41,770 nt of DNA, from NCBI GenBank assembly GCA_022769825.1, contig JALEJI010000043.1:1-41770 (forward strand), read 5' to 3'. Position numbers and translations under genes: made by a program. Origin of the DNA: Prevotella sp. (lineage in GTDB: Bacteria > Bacteroidota > Bacteroidia > Bacteroidales > Bacteroidaceae). Positions 32,248 to 40,968 of this stretch are shown here, piece after piece. Within the stretch, counting starts at the first letter, position 1; the number at the start of each line of letters is the position of its first letter. A model generated the notes under the pieces. That model worked only from the letters and a program-made list of their open reading frames with translations, was not told the origin of the DNA and did not search any database.

Positions 32248-33234
32248 ATGGAATCAATAGAATCTTTGAAAAATAAAATTAAAGAATTAGCCAATTCGCG
32301 CCACGCCCTCATCCTCGCCCATTACTACACACGTCCTGAGATACAAGAGGTTGCCGACTTCATTGGCGACTCACTTGCCTTGGCGCGCAAGGCCGCAGAT
32401 ACCGACGCTCCCGTGCTGGTGATGTGCGGCGTGCATTTCATGGCAGAGACATGCAAACTGCTCTCGCCCAACAAGATTGTGCTTGAGCCAGACCCATCAG
32501 CCGGCTGCTCGCTGGCCGACAGCTGCAAGGCCAACGACCTTGCACAATACAAGAAAGAGCATCCCGGATACAAGGTAATAAGCTATGTCAACACCACGGC
32601 GGCGGTGAAGGCCCTGTCCGACTGTTGCGTCACCTCTGGCAATGCCGTGAAGGTCATCAACAGTCTGCCCAAGGACGAGAAACTGATTTTCGGTCCCGAC
32701 TACAACCTCGGCAACTACATCAACTCCATCTCCGGTCGCCAGATGCTACTCTGGAACGGCGGTTGCCACGTGCACGAGAAGTTCTCCGTCAACGCCATAC
32801 TCGCCTTGAAGAAGCAATATCCCGACGCCATCGTCATGGCGCACCTTGAATGCAAGGCGCCCGTGCTCGCCTTGGCCGACGTGAAAGGCTCCACGGCGAG
32901 CATGCTCACCTACGCCAAGGCTCACCCAGAGCAGAAACAGTTTATCGTGGCTACCGAGGCCGGCATACTGTTCGAGCTGAGCAAGCAGTGCCCCGACCAA
33001 GAGTTCATACCCGTGCCTCCAGAGGTCACGGAGGGCGAGAACGGCATTGGCGCCACGAAAGCCGAGGGCGGCATACCCGCGTCGTGCGCTTGCAACGAAT
33101 GCGAGTTCATGAAGCTCAACACCTTGGAGAAGATCATCAAATGCCTGGAAACGCTCCAGCCGCAAGTGACAATCCCTGAGGACATAGCCTGCGAGGCGGT
33201 AAAGCCAATAGAGAAAATGCTGAGCCTCTCCTGA
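32248..33234 (+). CDS. nadA: Quinolinate synthase
   Basis: Condenses iminoaspartate with dihydroxyacetone phosphate to quinolinate using a 4Fe-4S cluster. It is 328 residues. LILAHYYTRPEIQEVADFIGDS at the N-terminus, MCGVHFMAETCKLL, the central WNGGCHVHE and the C-terminal CACNECEFMKLNTLEKI are the family's three conserved regions; the cluster cysteines lie in the latter segments. It is in line with nadB and nadC. Confidence 0.95.
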   Translation: MESIESLKNKIKELANSRHALILAHYYTRPEIQEVADFIGDSLALARKAADTDAPVLVMCGVHFMAETCKLLSPNKIVLEPDPSAGCSLADSCKANDLAQYKKEHPGYKVISYVNTTAAVKALSDCCVTSGNAVKVINSLPKDEKLIFGPDYNLGNYINSISGRQMLLWNGGCHVHEKFSVNAILALKKQYPDAIVMAHLECKAPVLALADVKGSTASMLTYAKAHPEQKQFIVATEAGILFELSKQCPDQEFIPVPPEVTEGENGIGATKAEGGIPASCACNECEFMKLNTLEKIIKCLETLQPQVTIPEDIACEAVKPIEKMLSLS

Positions 33235-33271
33235 TAAAATCACCTTAACCCGACATTAAAACATCATTCAC

Positions 33272-34180
33272 ATGAACTACAAGCAAACAGAAAAAGAACT
33301 TACCGACCGTCTTATCGACCTATCATTTGCCGAGGACATTGGCGACGGCGACCACACCACCCTATGCTGCATCCCCGCCGACGCCATGGGCGAGAGCGAA
33401 CTGATGATAAAGGAAGAGGGCATCTTCGCCGGCGAGCGCGCTGCCAAGGAAGTGTTCAGCCGCTTCGACCCTGACCTGAAAGTGACCATGCACATGCACG
33501 ACGGCGACCACGTGCGCCCAGGCGACATCGTGCTCTCGGTAAGCGGACGCGAGCAGAGCCTCCTCACCACCGAGCGCCTCATGCTCAACATCTGCCAGCG
33601 CATGAGCGGCATAGCCACCATGGCCCACCGCTACCAGCAGGCTCTCATCGACGCGGGCACTAAGACGCGCGTCCTCGACACGCGCAAGACCACGCCGGGC
33701 ATGCGCATGCTGGAGAAAGAGGCCGTGCGCATCGGAGGCGGAATGAACCACCGCATAGGTCTCTTCGACATGATCCTGCTCAAGGACAATCACATCGACT
33801 TCTGCGGTGGCGTGCACAACGCCATAACCCGCGCGCGCCAATATTGCAAGGACAAGGGCCTCGACTTGAAGATAGAATGCGAGGTGCGCGACTTCGCAGA
33901 GCTTAACGAAGCCCTGAAGGACCTGCCCGACCGCATCATGTTCGACAATTTCACGCCTGCCGACACGGTAAAGGCCGTGGAACTCGTACACGCCGCCAAG
34001 AACGCCGACGGAACGCCGGCCCACATAGAGACGGAATCGTCGGGTGGCATCACCTTCGACACCATGATTCCGTATGCCAAGGCCGGAGTGGACTTCATCT
34101 CCTTTGGCGCGCTGACCCACAGCGTCAAGGCCCTCGACATGAGCCTCAAGGCAAAGGGGTCGTCGAAGCTCTCCATGTAA
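33272..34180 (+). CDS. nadC: Nicotinate-nucleotide pyrophosphorylase (carboxylating)
   Basis: Converts quinolinate and PRPP to nicotinate mononucleotide and CO2, completing the de novo branch. It is 302 residues, a type II PRT. Motifs: LNICQRMSGIATMAHRY, DTRKTTPGMRMLEKEAVRIGGG, LFDMILLKDNHI, and ESSGGI..DTMIPYAKAGVDFIS near the C-terminus. All substrate-binding Arg/Lys/His residues expected from these motifs are present. The next gene begins 39 nt after its stop. Confidence 0.95.
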   Translation: MNYKQTEKELTDRLIDLSFAEDIGDGDHTTLCCIPADAMGESELMIKEEGIFAGERAAKEVFSRFDPDLKVTMHMHDGDHVRPGDIVLSVSGREQSLLTTERLMLNICQRMSGIATMAHRYQQALIDAGTKTRVLDTRKTTPGMRMLEKEAVRIGGGMNHRIGLFDMILLKDNHIDFCGGVHNAITRARQYCKDKGLDLKIECEVRDFAELNEALKDLPDRIMFDNFTPADTVKAVELVHAAKNADGTPAHIETESSGGITFDTMIPYAKAGVDFISFGALTHSVKALDMSLKAKGSSKLSM

Positions 34181-34219
34181 GCTTACTCGCGAAACTATTG
34201 AAATGAATTAATACCACAA

Positions 34220-35491
34220 ATGAGACTATACCATTCGACAAGGCCCGTGCTTGCCTTGGCCCTCTGCGCGCTGATTTCGGCATGCGGAGGCAAGGAGGGC
34301 AAGAAAGACGTGAAGAAAAAAGAGAAGCCCGTGGCGATGACCGTGGACACGGCTCTCCAGTCACGCCTCAAGGCTTTTTGCGCCCAACCTCGCGTAAAGG
34401 GCAAGTTCGGGCTTTACGTCTACGACCTCACCGCCGACAAACCTGTCACCGCCGAGAACATTGACCACGCGCAGCCAGTGGCATCATGCACGAAGGTGCT
34501 CGCCGGTGTAGCCGCGCTCAACAAGCTTGGCGCCAACTATTCGTACCGCACCACGCTATATACCAGGGGCAACATCGTGAAAGACACGCTGCGGGGCGAC
34601 ATAATGCTCATGGCTGGCCTTGACCCTTTGCTCAAGGCTGAAGACATGAGGATGTTCGCGCGCCATCTGCGCCGGATGGGTGTCAGACAAGTGGATGGCA
34701 AGTGCTTCCTGAACCTCAAGCTCAAGGAAAAGGTCAAGGCAGAGCAACACTGGTTTCCTTGGGATCTCTCCTTTTCTAAATATGGCATCCTGTTCAAGGG
34801 CCCCGACGCCGTGGAGAAAGCCTTAAAGACCGCGCTCAACGCTTCTGGCATAAAGATAAAAGACGGTTTCGAGCACGTCGCGCCAGAGAGAGACAACGCC
34901 AACAAGTGGAGAGGTCGCTTTCGCGTGATTTGTACGGTTAGTGCCGTCACGAAGTTCATGTGGAAGAACTCCAGCAACACCAAGGCCACAAGCCTACTCT
35001 ACACATTGGGCAACGCCGTCAAGCCAAACAACAATGGCTCGGCCGACGCTCTCGCCTCAGCTGGCGTGGGATACATCAGGGCGTTCATGCGCGACTCTCT
35101 GCATCTCACCGACACGGCGCTGGTCGTTCACGACGGTTGCGGCCTCTGCACCAATAACCACTTGTCGCCAAAAAGCCTCGTAGCCGTGCTCAAGTTTGGC
35201 TATCACCACAAGCCCATCCACGAGCAGCTCATGCGCAACCTCTCCATCTCAGGCGTCGACGGCACGCTGCACAGACTGCTTTACGACCCAAGGCTGAAGG
35301 GGCAAATACATGGCAAGACTGGCACGTTGTCGCATCCTTACGGCATATCGTCGCTCGCCGGCTACTGCAAGGGGGCCAACGGCCATGACCTGTGCTTCGC
35401 CTTCCTCAACTCGGAGATGTCGGTCCTCGACGCGCACGTGCTGCAGCGCAAGCTGTGCCTCGTGCTTGTGGGCGAACAAAAAGCTAAATGA
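34220..35491 (+). CDS. dacB: Lipoprotein D-alanyl-D-alanine carboxypeptidase (PBP4, S13 family)
   Basis: A 423-residue protein predicted to be a lipoprotein (LISACGGKEG, Cys22). The S13 peptidase/PBP4 layout is visible: active-site SCTK at 89-92, a DGCGLCTNN segment at 305-313 and KTG at 366-368. In PBP4 homologues the middle motif is normally DGSGLS followed by N. Here both serines are cysteine, so the SxN element reads C-T-N. The family trims peptidoglycan stem peptides in the periplasm. It is somewhat shorter than E. coli DacB (477). Position directly after nadC suggests co-transcription without an obvious functional link. Confidence 0.82.
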   Translation: MRLYHSTRPVLALALCALISACGGKEGKKDVKKKEKPVAMTVDTALQSRLKAFCAQPRVKGKFGLYVYDLTADKPVTAENIDHAQPVASCTKVLAGVAALNKLGANYSYRTTLYTRGNIVKDTLRGDIMLMAGLDPLLKAEDMRMFARHLRRMGVRQVDGKCFLNLKLKEKVKAEQHWFPWDLSFSKYGILFKGPDAVEKALKTALNASGIKIKDGFEHVAPERDNANKWRGRFRVICTVSAVTKFMWKNSSNTKATSLLYTLGNAVKPNNNGSADALASAGVGYIRAFMRDSLHLTDTALVVHDGCGLCTNNHLSPKSLVAVLKFGYHHKPIHEQLMRNLSISGVDGTLHRLLYDPRLKGQIHGKTGTLSHPYGISSLAGYCKGANGHDLCFAFLNSEMSVLDAHVLQRKLCLVLVGEQKAK

Positions 35492-35521
35492 GGGATTAAC
35501 GTAAAACAACTGAGATTACAC

Positions 35522-36181
35522 ATGAAAAAGATTTCAGCAAAACATATTTTATCATCAAAGCTTCCTGAGCAATTGCAAGACGTGCCCGCGTTGCTCGACG
35601 CCGAGGGCGTGGCGTTCACGGCTATCGACACCAACAACTGGGCGGCCGACTTTCCCTACACGCCCAAGGTGGAGTTTCGCATTGCCCACACGGGGCAAAG
35701 CATAGTGCTCAACTACCGTGTGACGGAAGACTCGGTGAGGGCCGTGGCAGCCGACGATGGCAACGTGTGGGAAGACTCGTGCTGCGAGTTTTTCTCCGTT
35801 CCTGCTGGCGACGACCTTTACTACAACATAGAATGCAACTGCGCGGGCCACATGCTCATCGGCTGTGGGCCGGAACGCGAGAATCGCGAGCGTGCCACGC
35901 AGCAGGTGCTCGACACCGTAAGGCGTTGGTCGTCGTTGGGGTGCCAACCTTTCGAAGAAAAAGACGCGCCGGCTGTATGGCAACTGGTGCTTGTGGTTCC
36001 GGTATCAGCTTTCTACAATCACCACATTACCGACCTCTCGGGCAAGACCATCCGTGCCAACTTCTACAAGTGTGGCGACAAGCTCCGCAAGGTCCACTTC
36101 CTGTCGTGGAACCCAATCGACGTGCCAAGCCCTGACTTCCATTGCCCTAAATTCTTCGGAGAAGTAGAGTTCGAGCGTTGA
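35522..36181 (+). CDS. CBM9-like carbohydrate-binding family protein
   Basis: A 219-residue protein without signal peptide that matches the carbohydrate-binding family 9-like group seen in Bacteroidetes. NWAADFPYTPKVEFRIAHT, LNYRVTEDSVRA, VWEDSCCEFF, YYNIECNCAGHML, WQLVLVVPVSAF, and the ending FHCPKFFGEVEFER are typical of that family. Beta-sandwich fold is expected. The absence of a secretion signal makes an intracellular sugar-binding role odd, and the function is not established. It is the last gene of the EamA-nad operon, 30 nt after dacB and just before repeat copy B. Confidence 0.75.
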   Translation: MKKISAKHILSSKLPEQLQDVPALLDAEGVAFTAIDTNNWAADFPYTPKVEFRIAHTGQSIVLNYRVTEDSVRAVAADDGNVWEDSCCEFFSVPAGDDLYYNIECNCAGHMLIGCGPERENRERATQQVLDTVRRWSSLGCQPFEEKDAPAVWQLVLVVPVSAFYNHHITDLSGKTIRANFYKCGDKLRKVHFLSWNPIDVPSPDFHCPKFFGEVEFER

Positions 36182-36238
36182 CTTCAAGGAAGCAGGACGT
36201 GGAAACCGCATTGACGGCAATATGCGCCAACGTCGAAA

Positions 36239-36622
36239 TGTAAAGTATTATTGCCAAAATTTAACACTTGGAAGCAGGTGCTTTTAGAGCGGAAAAACGG
36301 CTTCAAGGTGCCCCTTTGCAGCATCGCAAGCCCGTTTTTGGCCAAAACCTTTTGCCGTTACGGTGCAATCGCATCGCCGTTACACCGTAACGGCAACGCG
36401 ATTGCACCGTAACGGCAACGCGATTACACCGTAACGGCGACGCGATTGCACCGTAACGGCAGCGCCAAATAAGCGCATCGGCAACACCTAAGAACCACAA
36501 AGTCTACAAGCCTTTAATAATCAACAACTTACAAAAACGCCCCATAATCGCGTCATTTACAACCAAGAGACAACTTGGTTGAAAAAAATCGATTCTCAGA
36601 CGACCATTTGTAAACTATTATT
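36239..36622 (-). repeat. 384-bp dispersed element, copy B (inverted)
   Basis: Reverse-complement partner of 8392-8775, with identical length. Its ends (36239-36252 and 36609-36622) are the same 14-mer as in copy A, with one substitution between them. The segments facing the AGCS gene (36541-36622) and the CBM9 gene (36239-36300) are close matches to copy A. The inner 22-bp array is at about 36353-36463. It lies downstream of one gene and upstream of the next, like copy A. Confidence 0.8.
36353..36463 (-). repeat. 22-bp tandem array inside copy B
   Basis: On the minus strand, four units of (G)CCGTTACGGTG(C/T)AATCGCGT(T/C) are followed by an inverted unit with CACCGTAACGGC, as in copy A. The number of units is similar but the bases that vary differ between copies. 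Base changes tend to preserve CCGTTACGGTG, its pairing core. Confidence 0.8.
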
Positions 36623-36647
36623 ACCCCTATTAAATTGGCGCATTTGG

Positions 36648-36676
36648 CGCTTTGCTGGGGCGGCCCCTGCAAAGCG
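36648..36676 (+). other. GC-rich hairpin
   Basis: CGCTTTGC (36648-36655) pairs with GCAAAGCG (36669-36676), with an inner GGGG/CCCC helix and one T/T mismatch. There is no T run, so terminator function is doubtful. The rest of 36677-36842 shows nothing recognisable. Confidence 0.5.
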
Positions 36677-36842
36677 GCAATCACCCCAAAATCCAGGAAG
36701 CCACTGAAATCTATGCTGAGACGCGGCTTGTCTTATGCCATGATATCTGATAATCGTCTATGCTCGACCGCCTAATGCAACTATCAAGCACCATAATATT
36801 ACATTTTCATTGTTTTATGGCTTAATTATTAAATAAAAACAC

Positions 36843-36850
36843 TAACTTTG
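36843..36850 (+). promoter_or_regulatory. -7 element upstream of the AGCS symporter
   Basis: TAACTTTG is an exact -7 match, 73 nt before the start. The nearest TTG (36810-36812) is 30 nt away, too far for the consensus, so the -33 is uncertain. Confidence 0.45.
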
Positions 36851-36923
36851 CAGCCAAAAGTTGCAATAAGGGAGCATTTCCCATGTTTTCCTGACAAAAC
36901 AACACTTAGCACACGCAAAGTAT

Positions 36924-38273
36924 ATGGATTACCTGAACGCATTTTTCACCACTCTAAGTAGCCTTCTGTGGGGCTGGCCCATGATTGCCTTATTGCTTGG
37001 CACCCATGTCTTTCTCACCATCCGCCTTCGTTTCCCACAGCTGAAGATACTGAAAGCCATAAAATTGTCGGTGAAACGAGACAAAGATGCCTCTGGCGAC
37101 GTGTCACAATTCGGGGCCTTGGCCACCGCGCTTGCCGCCACCATCGGCACGGGCAACATCGTGGGCGTGGCCACCGCCATATCGCTGGGAGGTCCTGGCG
37201 CGGTGTTCTGGTGTTGGCTCACCGGCGTTTTCGGCATCGCGACCAAATACGGAGAAGGCCTGTTGGCAATAAAGTATCGTGAGACGACAGCCGACGGCAG
37301 GATGCTGGGAGGGCCGATGTACGCGCTCGAGAAAGGCTTGGGCTGGAAATGGATGGCCGTGCTCTTCGCCATATTCACCGCTTGCGCGTCGTTCGGCATA
37401 GGCAGCACTGTTCAGGCCAATGCCATAGCCACTATCACGCACGAGGCCTATGGTGTGCCAACAACCATCGTGGGCATTGCCGTAAGCCTGCTTATAGCAG
37501 CCGTGGTCTTGGGCGGCGTAAAAAGCATAGCCAAGGTGTGCGGTTTCTTGGTGCCGTTCATGGCAATCTTCTATGTCTTGGGGTGCATATACATCCTCAG
37601 TGTCAACGGCAGCTACGTATGGCCCGCCATAAAGTTGATTGTCGAATCCGCCTTTTCACCACAAGCCGCCAGTGGCGGTTTCGCGGGCACGTCAGTGATG
37701 TTGGCAGCCCGGTATGGCATATCACGCGGTCTTTTCTCCAACGAGTCGGGCATGGGTTCCGCACCCATCGTGGCCGCCGCGGCCCGCACACGCAACCCCG
37801 TAAGACAGGCGTTGGTGTCAAGCACCGGTACGTTTTGGGACACCGTCGTCATCTGCGCCATCACGGGTGTGGTCATCGTAAGCAGCATCCTTGCCTACCC
37901 GGACATCTCTTACACCGACGGAGCCACGCTGACCAAGATGGCTTTCGACAAGATTCCCTACGTGGGCAAGCCTCTGTTGAGCTTCGGTCTCCTCACGTTT
38001 GCCTTTAGCACCATCCTTGGTTGGAGCTATTACGGCGAGCGCGCCGTTGAGTATCTGAAGGGCAAACGCTGGATGCTGGTCTATCGCGTGTTGTTCATCA
38101 TCTCCATATTCGCGGGAAGCGTGGCAAACCTCAATGTCGTGTGGAACCTGTCCGACTGCACCAACGCCTTGATGGCTATACCAAACCTCATCTCACTGCT
38201 GCTTTTGAACGGCGTAATCGTGCATGAGACAAGGAAATACTTATGGCGCAATCGCTTAGACCGCAAGATGTAG
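36924..38273 (+). CDS. Sodium:alanine symporter (AGCS family)
   Basis: A 449-residue inner-membrane transporter with about ten to eleven helices. AGCS signatures are visible: GALATALAATIGTGNIVGVATAI near residue 60, GPGAVFWCWLTGVFGIATKYGE, and SRGLFSNESGMGSAPIVAAAA near 270. The family co-transports alanine, glycine or other small neutral amino acids with Na+ (or H+). Substrate specificity cannot be read from these motifs. It is monocistronic. Confidence 0.93.
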   Translation: MDYLNAFFTTLSSLLWGWPMIALLLGTHVFLTIRLRFPQLKILKAIKLSVKRDKDASGDVSQFGALATALAATIGTGNIVGVATAISLGGPGAVFWCWLTGVFGIATKYGEGLLAIKYRETTADGRMLGGPMYALEKGLGWKWMAVLFAIFTACASFGIGSTVQANAIATITHEAYGVPTTIVGIAVSLLIAAVVLGGVKSIAKVCGFLVPFMAIFYVLGCIYILSVNGSYVWPAIKLIVESAFSPQAASGGFAGTSVMLAARYGISRGLFSNESGMGSAPIVAAAARTRNPVRQALVSSTGTFWDTVVICAITGVVIVSSILAYPDISYTDGATLTKMAFDKIPYVGKPLLSFGLLTFAFSTILGWSYYGERAVEYLKGKRWMLVYRVLFIISIFAGSVANLNVVWNLSDCTNALMAIPNLISLLLLNGVIVHETRKYLWRNRLDRKM

Positions 38274-38358
38274 ACCGTCTGCGACGCGTCGCGCGGCCAT
38301 TTACGCATAGTGGACAAGGTTTACCGCTCGTGTAAAGGTAACAGGTCGCAGACGAGGT

Positions 38359-38691
38359 TTACAGGTCGTGGGCAAGGATGTCTTGAAGTTCGTTTATCAC
38401 CATTTTCAAGTATTCCCTGATTTGCCCCTCCCCTATTCCGTGGATGCGCTCCGGAGACAAGGCGGTCAAAGCCTCAACACTCTCCATTCGCGTCATGGAG
38501 GGCAGTCGAAGGTCGGACAACACCAAGTCGAATCCGCGTGCGGCGTTTCCCTGTTTCGCTGTTTCCTCCCAAGCGGCAATGGCCGACTTTACGGATGTGG
38601 TCTTCTCCACCTCAAATCCCTTTTTCCTAAGCCATGCCTGTATTATGGTTCCAAACGAGAGGTCGTCCTCCACGATGAGAATCTTTTCCAT
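38359..38691 (-). pseudogene. Truncated or internally deleted response regulator receiver
   Basis: A 110-residue reading frame that starts as a normal receiver domain: ILIVEDDLSFG with the acidic pocket, and LVLSDLRLP with the phospho-accepting Asp60. The region after it lacks strands 4 and 5, including the conserved Thr/Ser and Lys of receivers and any output domain. Instead it runs SMTRMESVEALTAL and an amphipathic segment ending NELQDILAHDL. A receiver of NtrC type that has lost its centre and output is the simplest reading; a small dedicated adaptor is the alternative. No sensor kinase lies nearby. Confidence 0.55.
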
Positions 38692-38934
38692 GCCTTAACA
38701 ATCTCTTTACTTTACATAATGCTTGTTCGAGCTGCAAAACTAATATTAATAATTGATATGAGCAGGGCAAAAATCATCCACCATACGCATATTTTCAGTA
38801 ATTTTGCCAACGGATAAATTCAATAGACCACAGTAGCTTTTAACAACCATTGCGGTCATAATAAGCAAGGACACTTGCGACAAGTGGGAATGGGCAGCAT
38901 TAAAGCTGGTTTTACTATCAATAGCTCAGATATA

Positions 38935-39906
38935 ATGAAAAGGATAACAGGCACATGTTTTCTGACAGGAGCATTGCTTAGCATGGCAACAGATGCTTTG
39001 GCACAGGGCAACGACTCCATACCACGCAAATGGGTAGACGGCAATTTCTACACGGAAGCCAACTATGGCTACAACTTTTTCGGCGACAAACGCGATACCT
39101 ACGACTTTCCGCACGCGGTGGTCGATCTGAACATTCACCTTGGCAAGGGGTGGCACTTGAGCACGGAACAAGAGTTTGACTACCTTACGGAAAACGGCGA
39201 CTGGCCAAAGCACTTCTCCGACGAATACAGCGTAAACTGGGCTTACGTGAAGAAAGACTTTTCGCCCAAGCTGAGCGTCATGGCCGGCATACTGAACATT
39301 CCCCTGGGATTGATCAGCTCCTATTACAATACGGGGTTGACGGTGTACGACCCATTGTCGGAAAACCGCGTACTGCCCATGAAATGGCACGAGACGGCCA
39401 TTGCCGTCACGGGCAAGTTGGGCAAGATTAGTTATTGGTTGGGATATCTCTGCCATATCGACGGCGACGTGGAGGATTATGAAAATCACGGAAGGGCCGC
39501 AAGGATAGACTGGTATCCGAACAACGCCTTGCGACTTGGCGTGTCGGGGTTCATAGGGAAAGGCGAGTTTCTTGGTGACGAGTCGGGCGCGGAGAAATGG
39601 TGCGACTATGCCGACATAGACTACAACTACGACCATGGCAAATGGATTTCCAGCGGAGAGGTTGTCTACCAGTCGGAAAGCAACAACATGTCCATTGGAG
39701 CGGAAGTCGGCTATCGGGTGACCAATTGGCTGCTGCCCTTCGCGAGATATGACCTGCTGACCATTGCCCACGAGAAGAACTACAAAGTATCCACCGTGGG
39801 ACTGAACGCTGGCCCGTTTCATGGCGTGGGCATTAAGCTCCAACTTTCGCAGGAAGGTGGAAACACGAGATTCGACTCAAGCCTGGCATACAGCCTGAGC
39901 TTTTAG
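38935..39906 (+). CDS. Outer membrane beta-barrel (porin-like) protein
   Basis: A 323-residue protein from ATG 38935; the upstream ATG is rejected because the signal peptide begins MKRITGTCFLTGALLSMATDALAQ. The rest alternates short amphipathic strands (FYTEANYGYNFF, LSTEQEFDYLT, VNWAYVKKDFSPKLSVMAGIL) and ends SSLAYSLSF, a classical barrel-closing strand with terminal Phe. The overall look is of a 14-16-strand porin of the OprP/OprO-like or DUF-type group. The substrate is unknown. A -7-like TAATTTTG at 38799-38806 lies upstream. Confidence 0.7.
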   Translation: MKRITGTCFLTGALLSMATDALAQGNDSIPRKWVDGNFYTEANYGYNFFGDKRDTYDFPHAVVDLNIHLGKGWHLSTEQEFDYLTENGDWPKHFSDEYSVNWAYVKKDFSPKLSVMAGILNIPLGLISSYYNTGLTVYDPLSENRVLPMKWHETAIAVTGKLGKISYWLGYLCHIDGDVEDYENHGRAARIDWYPNNALRLGVSGFIGKGEFLGDESGAEKWCDYADIDYNYDHGKWISSGEVVYQSESNNMSIGAEVGYRVTNWLLPFARYDLLTIAHEKNYKVSTVGLNAGPFHGVGIKLQLSQEGGNTRFDSSLAYSLSF

Positions 39907-40084
39907 GAAACCGCGGCCATGCCGTTGAAGCATAACCGCGACAAGGCAAGGAGAGAAGTAAAAGCCTATGCCGCAACCGTTTACAGATAACGTTGGGCAT
40001 AAGTCAACTTTAGAAATGGCTAACCGCCTTGTTATATTATAATATGTCAGAATAATATAATAAGCATTAAAAACAACGCCGACA

Positions 40085-40117
40085 TTGCATAACATCCACC
40101 AAATTAGCGTAACTTTG
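40085..40117 (+). promoter_or_regulatory. Promoter of the glutathione peroxidase gene
   Basis: TTG (40085-40087), 22-nt spacer, TAACTTTG (40110-40117). The spacer is 2 nt longer than the other promoters here. Confidence 0.55.
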
Positions 40118-40150
40118 TTTTTGTAATATTTACAACAAAGACAAAGCAAT

Positions 40151-40696
40151 ATGAAAACAGTTTATGATTTCTCCCTGAAAGACAAGAACGGAAACGAGGT
40201 AAGCCTCAATGAATATAAAGACAAGGTCCTGCTCATCGTGAACACGGCCACTGGCTGCGGCTTCACGCCCCAATATGAAGAGTTGGAGGCAATGTATCAC
40301 CGCCTGAAAGACAAGGGCCTTGAGATTCTCGACATACCGTGCAACCAGTTTGGCCACCAGGCTCCTGGAACCGACGCGGAGATAAAGGAGTTTTGCACGG
40401 TGAAGTTTGGCGCCGACTTCCCACAGTTCAAGAAGAGCGTCGTTAACGGCGAGGGCGAACTGCCACTCTACACATGGCTGAAAACCGAAAAGCCTTTCAC
40501 TGGATCGTATGAGCCGAAACTGGCCGCCGTGATGGAGAAACTCTACAACGAAGCCAACGCCGTGCCGCGCAAGAAAGACGACATACAGTGGAACTTCACC
40601 AAGTTTCTCGTAAACAAGAATGGCGAGGTTGTGGCACGCTTCGAGCCTACCGACGACCTGAAAAAAGTGGAAGAGGCCATCAATGCTGAGCTTTGA
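40151..40696 (+). CDS. Glutathione peroxidase family protein
   Basis: A 181-residue thiol peroxidase of thioredoxin fold. The peroxidatic residue is Cys36 (NTATGCGFTPQYEELE) rather than selenocysteine. IPCNQFG contains the conserved Gln and resolving-Cys region, and WNFTKFLVN carries the conserved Trp and Asn. Bacterial Cys members usually draw electrons from thioredoxin instead of glutathione. No signal peptide is present. It probably reduces hydrogen and lipid peroxides during oxygen exposure. It is monocistronic with its own promoter. Confidence 0.94.
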   Translation: MKTVYDFSLKDKNGNEVSLNEYKDKVLLIVNTATGCGFTPQYEELEAMYHRLKDKGLEILDIPCNQFGHQAPGTDAEIKEFCTVKFGADFPQFKKSVVNGEGELPLYTWLKTEKPFTGSYEPKLAAVMEKLYNEANAVPRKKDDIQWNFTKFLVNKNGEVVARFEPTDDLKKVEEAINAEL

Positions 40697-40782
40697 CAAG
40701 GTTGATGCGCAGCAAATCAAAAAAGGGGATTCATGGCGACTGCATCCGTCAGACGCTTTCATCCTGACAATGATTCTGAATC

Positions 40783-40879
40783 GAGTAGGAGGAAAACGAA
40801 GTAGTTTTCTTCCTACTTTCGTTTTCCGACCTCTCACACCACCGTACATGCGGTTCCGCATACGGCGGTTCCTATTTTG
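40783..40879 (-). mobile_element. Group II intron 3' end (domains V and VI)
   Basis: On the minus strand about 40840-40873 is a typical domain V: CCGCCGTATGCGGAACCGCA pairs back with TGTACGGTGG, leaving a GAAC tetraloop. It is followed by GTGAGAGG and a last helix (40785-40816). All domain V pairs are intact. The 3' boundary should lie near 40783-40786. It is downstream of the reverse transcriptase on the same strand, as in an ordinary group II intron. Confidence 0.8.
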
Positions 40880-40968
40880 GGTGCCATTCAAGATACGACC
40901 CTATTAAAGTTGCATACCCTGCCCTACATAGGTGTTCATTTGTTATAGCTCTATGCAGTATGTAGCTA

